Shown here piece after piece: positions 62,759-64,000 of a DNA stretch of 64,000 nt (positions within the stretch are counted from its first letter, which is position 1; each line of letters starts with the position of its first letter). The notes beneath the pieces were generated by a model. It saw only the letters and a program-made list of their open reading frames with translations. It did no database searches and had not been told where the DNA came from. Made by a program: the position numbers and the translations under genes. Source of the DNA: Paludibacter sp. (GTDB taxonomy: Bacteria > Bacteroidota > Bacteroidia > Bacteroidales > Paludibacteraceae); assembly GCA_019163375.1 (NCBI GenBank), contig JAFLKK010000019.1:62001-126000 (forward strand), read 5' to 3'.

Positions 62759-64000
62759 GAAAACTAATATTATATATCGGCTTATTGGCTTTCAGTATGC
62801 CCGGTTATTCGCAGGATTCGCTCATGCATTATCTTGAGCTGGCTACAAAAAATAACCCGACTGTTTTGCAGCGATACAATGAATATCAGGCATCATTGCA
62901 AAAAGTTCCGCAGGTAGGCAGTTTACCCGATCCTCAATTGGAAATGGGCGTTTTTCTGAGTCCGATGGAATTGATTAGTGGTAATCAGGTGGCGGATATC
63001 AAGCTGATGCAAATGTTTCCGTGGTTTGGTGTCATCAAAAATGCCAAGGATGAAATGAGTCTGATGGCAAAAATGAAGTTCGAAGCCTTCAGAGATGCCA
63101 AGTTGCAGGTTTACTATGATGTACAGCGTGCCTGGTTCGACTTGTATAAAGTCCGTCAGAATATTCGCATTTCGGAGAAAAACGTGGAGCTCCTGAAAAC
63201 CATTGAGCGACTCACGCTGGTAAAGTTTCGATCCGGTTCATCGGGTGGCGGCTCTGCTGTTTCTGGTGGAAATATGTCGGGTAGTGCTTTTCCAACAACC
63301 ACTTCGGGATCTTCAGGTATGAATACTATGGGTGGTTCAGGAACTTCAACAGCTTCTCGTCCTGCAACTTCATCGGGTTCTGCTTCTATGAGTTCTGCAA
63401 CGGGTGCTTCCGGTTTGTCGGAAGTGTACCAGATTCAGATTGAAACGGCAAGTTTGGAAGATAATATTGCATCGTTGAAAAATGAAGAACTGGCTGCAGT
63501 GGCACGTTTCAATAGTTTGCTGAATCGTCAGCAGAAAACCCCTGTTGCAGCCGTTGAGTTGTTGCCTATCGAACCATTGGATATCGCTTATTTGTCGGTT
63601 ACTGATTCGATGTTTACTCGCAATCCGATGTTGGGCATGTTGGCGTATGAGCAACAATCGCTCATGGCGCGTACCAAAATGCAGAAGCAAATGGGACTTC
63701 CCATGGTAGGAGTGGGGCTGAATTACACGGTTATCAACAAAAGCGAAATGTCCACTTCGGCCATGAACGGGCAGGATATGATTATGCCTATGCTCACAGT
63801 GACTTTGCCCATTTACCGCAAGAAATACAAAGCCATGCAAACGGAAACTAACTTTTTGAAAACGGCTTCGGAGCAGAACTATCAGGCAACATCCAATATG
63901 CTGCAAACACAGTATTACGAAGCATTGCAGCAGTACAACGATGCCGCACGACGCATGAAATTGTACGACAGTCAAAGTCAGCTGGCGAAAAAGTCGCTGG
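62755..64000 (+). CDS. TolC-family outer-membrane efflux protein, cut by window end
   Basis: An open frame of 415 residues from ATG 62755 to the window edge without a stop, overlapping the pump gene stop by four bases. Signal peptide MRKLILYIGLLAFSMPGYSQ, then helix/strand patterns of TolC-like proteins (MHYLELATKNNPTVLQRYNE, SLPDPQLEMGVFLSPME, AWFDLYKVRQNIRISEKNVE, LEDNIASLKNEELAAVARFN). A low-complexity Gly/Ser/Thr/Met-rich stretch at about residues 160-225 (for example SGSSGGGSAVSGGNMSGSAF) interrupts the first repeat, an unusual insertion for this family. It completes the tripartite pump; a membrane fusion protein should follow beyond the window. Confidence 0.88.
   Translation, partial: MRKLILYIGLLAFSMPGYSQDSLMHYLELATKNNPTVLQRYNEYQASLQKVPQVGSLPDPQLEMGVFLSPMELISGNQVADIKLMQMFPWFGVIKNAKDEMSLMAKMKFEAFRDAKLQVYYDVQRAWFDLYKVRQNIRISEKNVELLKTIERLTLVKFRSGSSGGGSAVSGGNMSGSAFPTTTSGSSGMNTMGGSGTSTASRPATSSGSASMSSATGASGLSEVYQIQIETASLEDNIASLKNEELAAVARFNSLLNRQQKTPVAAVELLPIEPLDIAYLSVTDSMFTRNPMLGMLAYEQQSLMARTKMQKQMGLPMVGVGLNYTVINKSEMSTSAMNGQDMIMPMLTVTLPIYRKKYKAMQTETNFLKTASEQNYQATSNMLQTQYYEALQQYNDAARRMKLYDSQSQLAKKSL

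Noticed and set aside
1-64000. tRNA or rRNA genes
   Set aside because: I looked for tRNA T-loop patterns and for rRNA-like conserved stretches and saw none I could support by eye.

Overview
The window looks like chromosome of a Bacteroidota bacterium, probably an anaerobic, glycan-degrading member of the Bacteroidales (a Paludibacter-like relative would fit, but that is inference). The signs are a SusC-type receptor start, many secreted glycosidases with Sec signal peptides, Bacteroides-type -7 boxes (TAnnTTTG), and families largely confined to the phylum (four-FAS1 lipoprotein beside SusC, DUF6261-like protein, HYC_CC_PP-like protein). I found no tRNA, rRNA, CRISPR array, transposase or phage gene.

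Region 1 (1-12.1 kb) is a pectin/rhamnogalacturonan-type utilisation locus: a SusC receptor start cut by the window edge, its FAS1 lipoprotein partner, then divergently GH43, GH95, an exo-rhamnogalacturonan-lyase-like protein and a sialate-O-acetylesterase-like SGNH hydrolase. A 110-bp stem-loop element is duplicated in front of two of these genes. A GH42 beta-galactosidase lies at 21.6-23.6 kb.

Region 2 (12.2-21 kb) is a minus-strand run of small membrane or exported proteins of unknown role and three thioredoxin-fold proteins, separated by hairpin-rich spacers. It includes a frameshifted small gene and an FtsH-extracellular-like/PLD-N-like fusion. Region 3 (23.8-29.7 kb) has an L-cysteine desulfidase-like protein next to DsbD, a PspC protein and UvrB.

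Region 4 (29.8-39.9 kb, all minus) is the most striking part: a fused ResB-CcsA cytochrome c synthase, a cytochrome-b-like membrane protein, a membrane-anchored ferredoxin/flavoprotein, a 20-heme and a 12-heme cytochrome c, and a predicted outer-membrane beta-barrel. Together they could carry electrons from cytoplasmic NAD(P)H or ferredoxin across the cell envelope.

Region 5 (40.3-43.4 kb) has a His-tailed EamA transporter, a CDF-like cation transporter and a pirin. Region 6 (43.7-52.2 kb) is accessory: five palindromes at exact 41-bp spacing before a DUF6261-like gene, an AT-rich HEPN/DUF6883 gene pair, several small exported proteins, a barrel-less SusC-like protein, a second GH43 and a CPBP protease. 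ThrE-type exporter halves follow at 52.5-53.8 kb.

Region 7 (54.6-64 kb) is a copper/heavy-metal efflux cluster: HYC_CC_PP-like protein, periplasmic HMA protein, HMA-AraC regulator, CopA-type ATPase, CusA-type RND pump and a TolC-family protein that runs off the end of the window.
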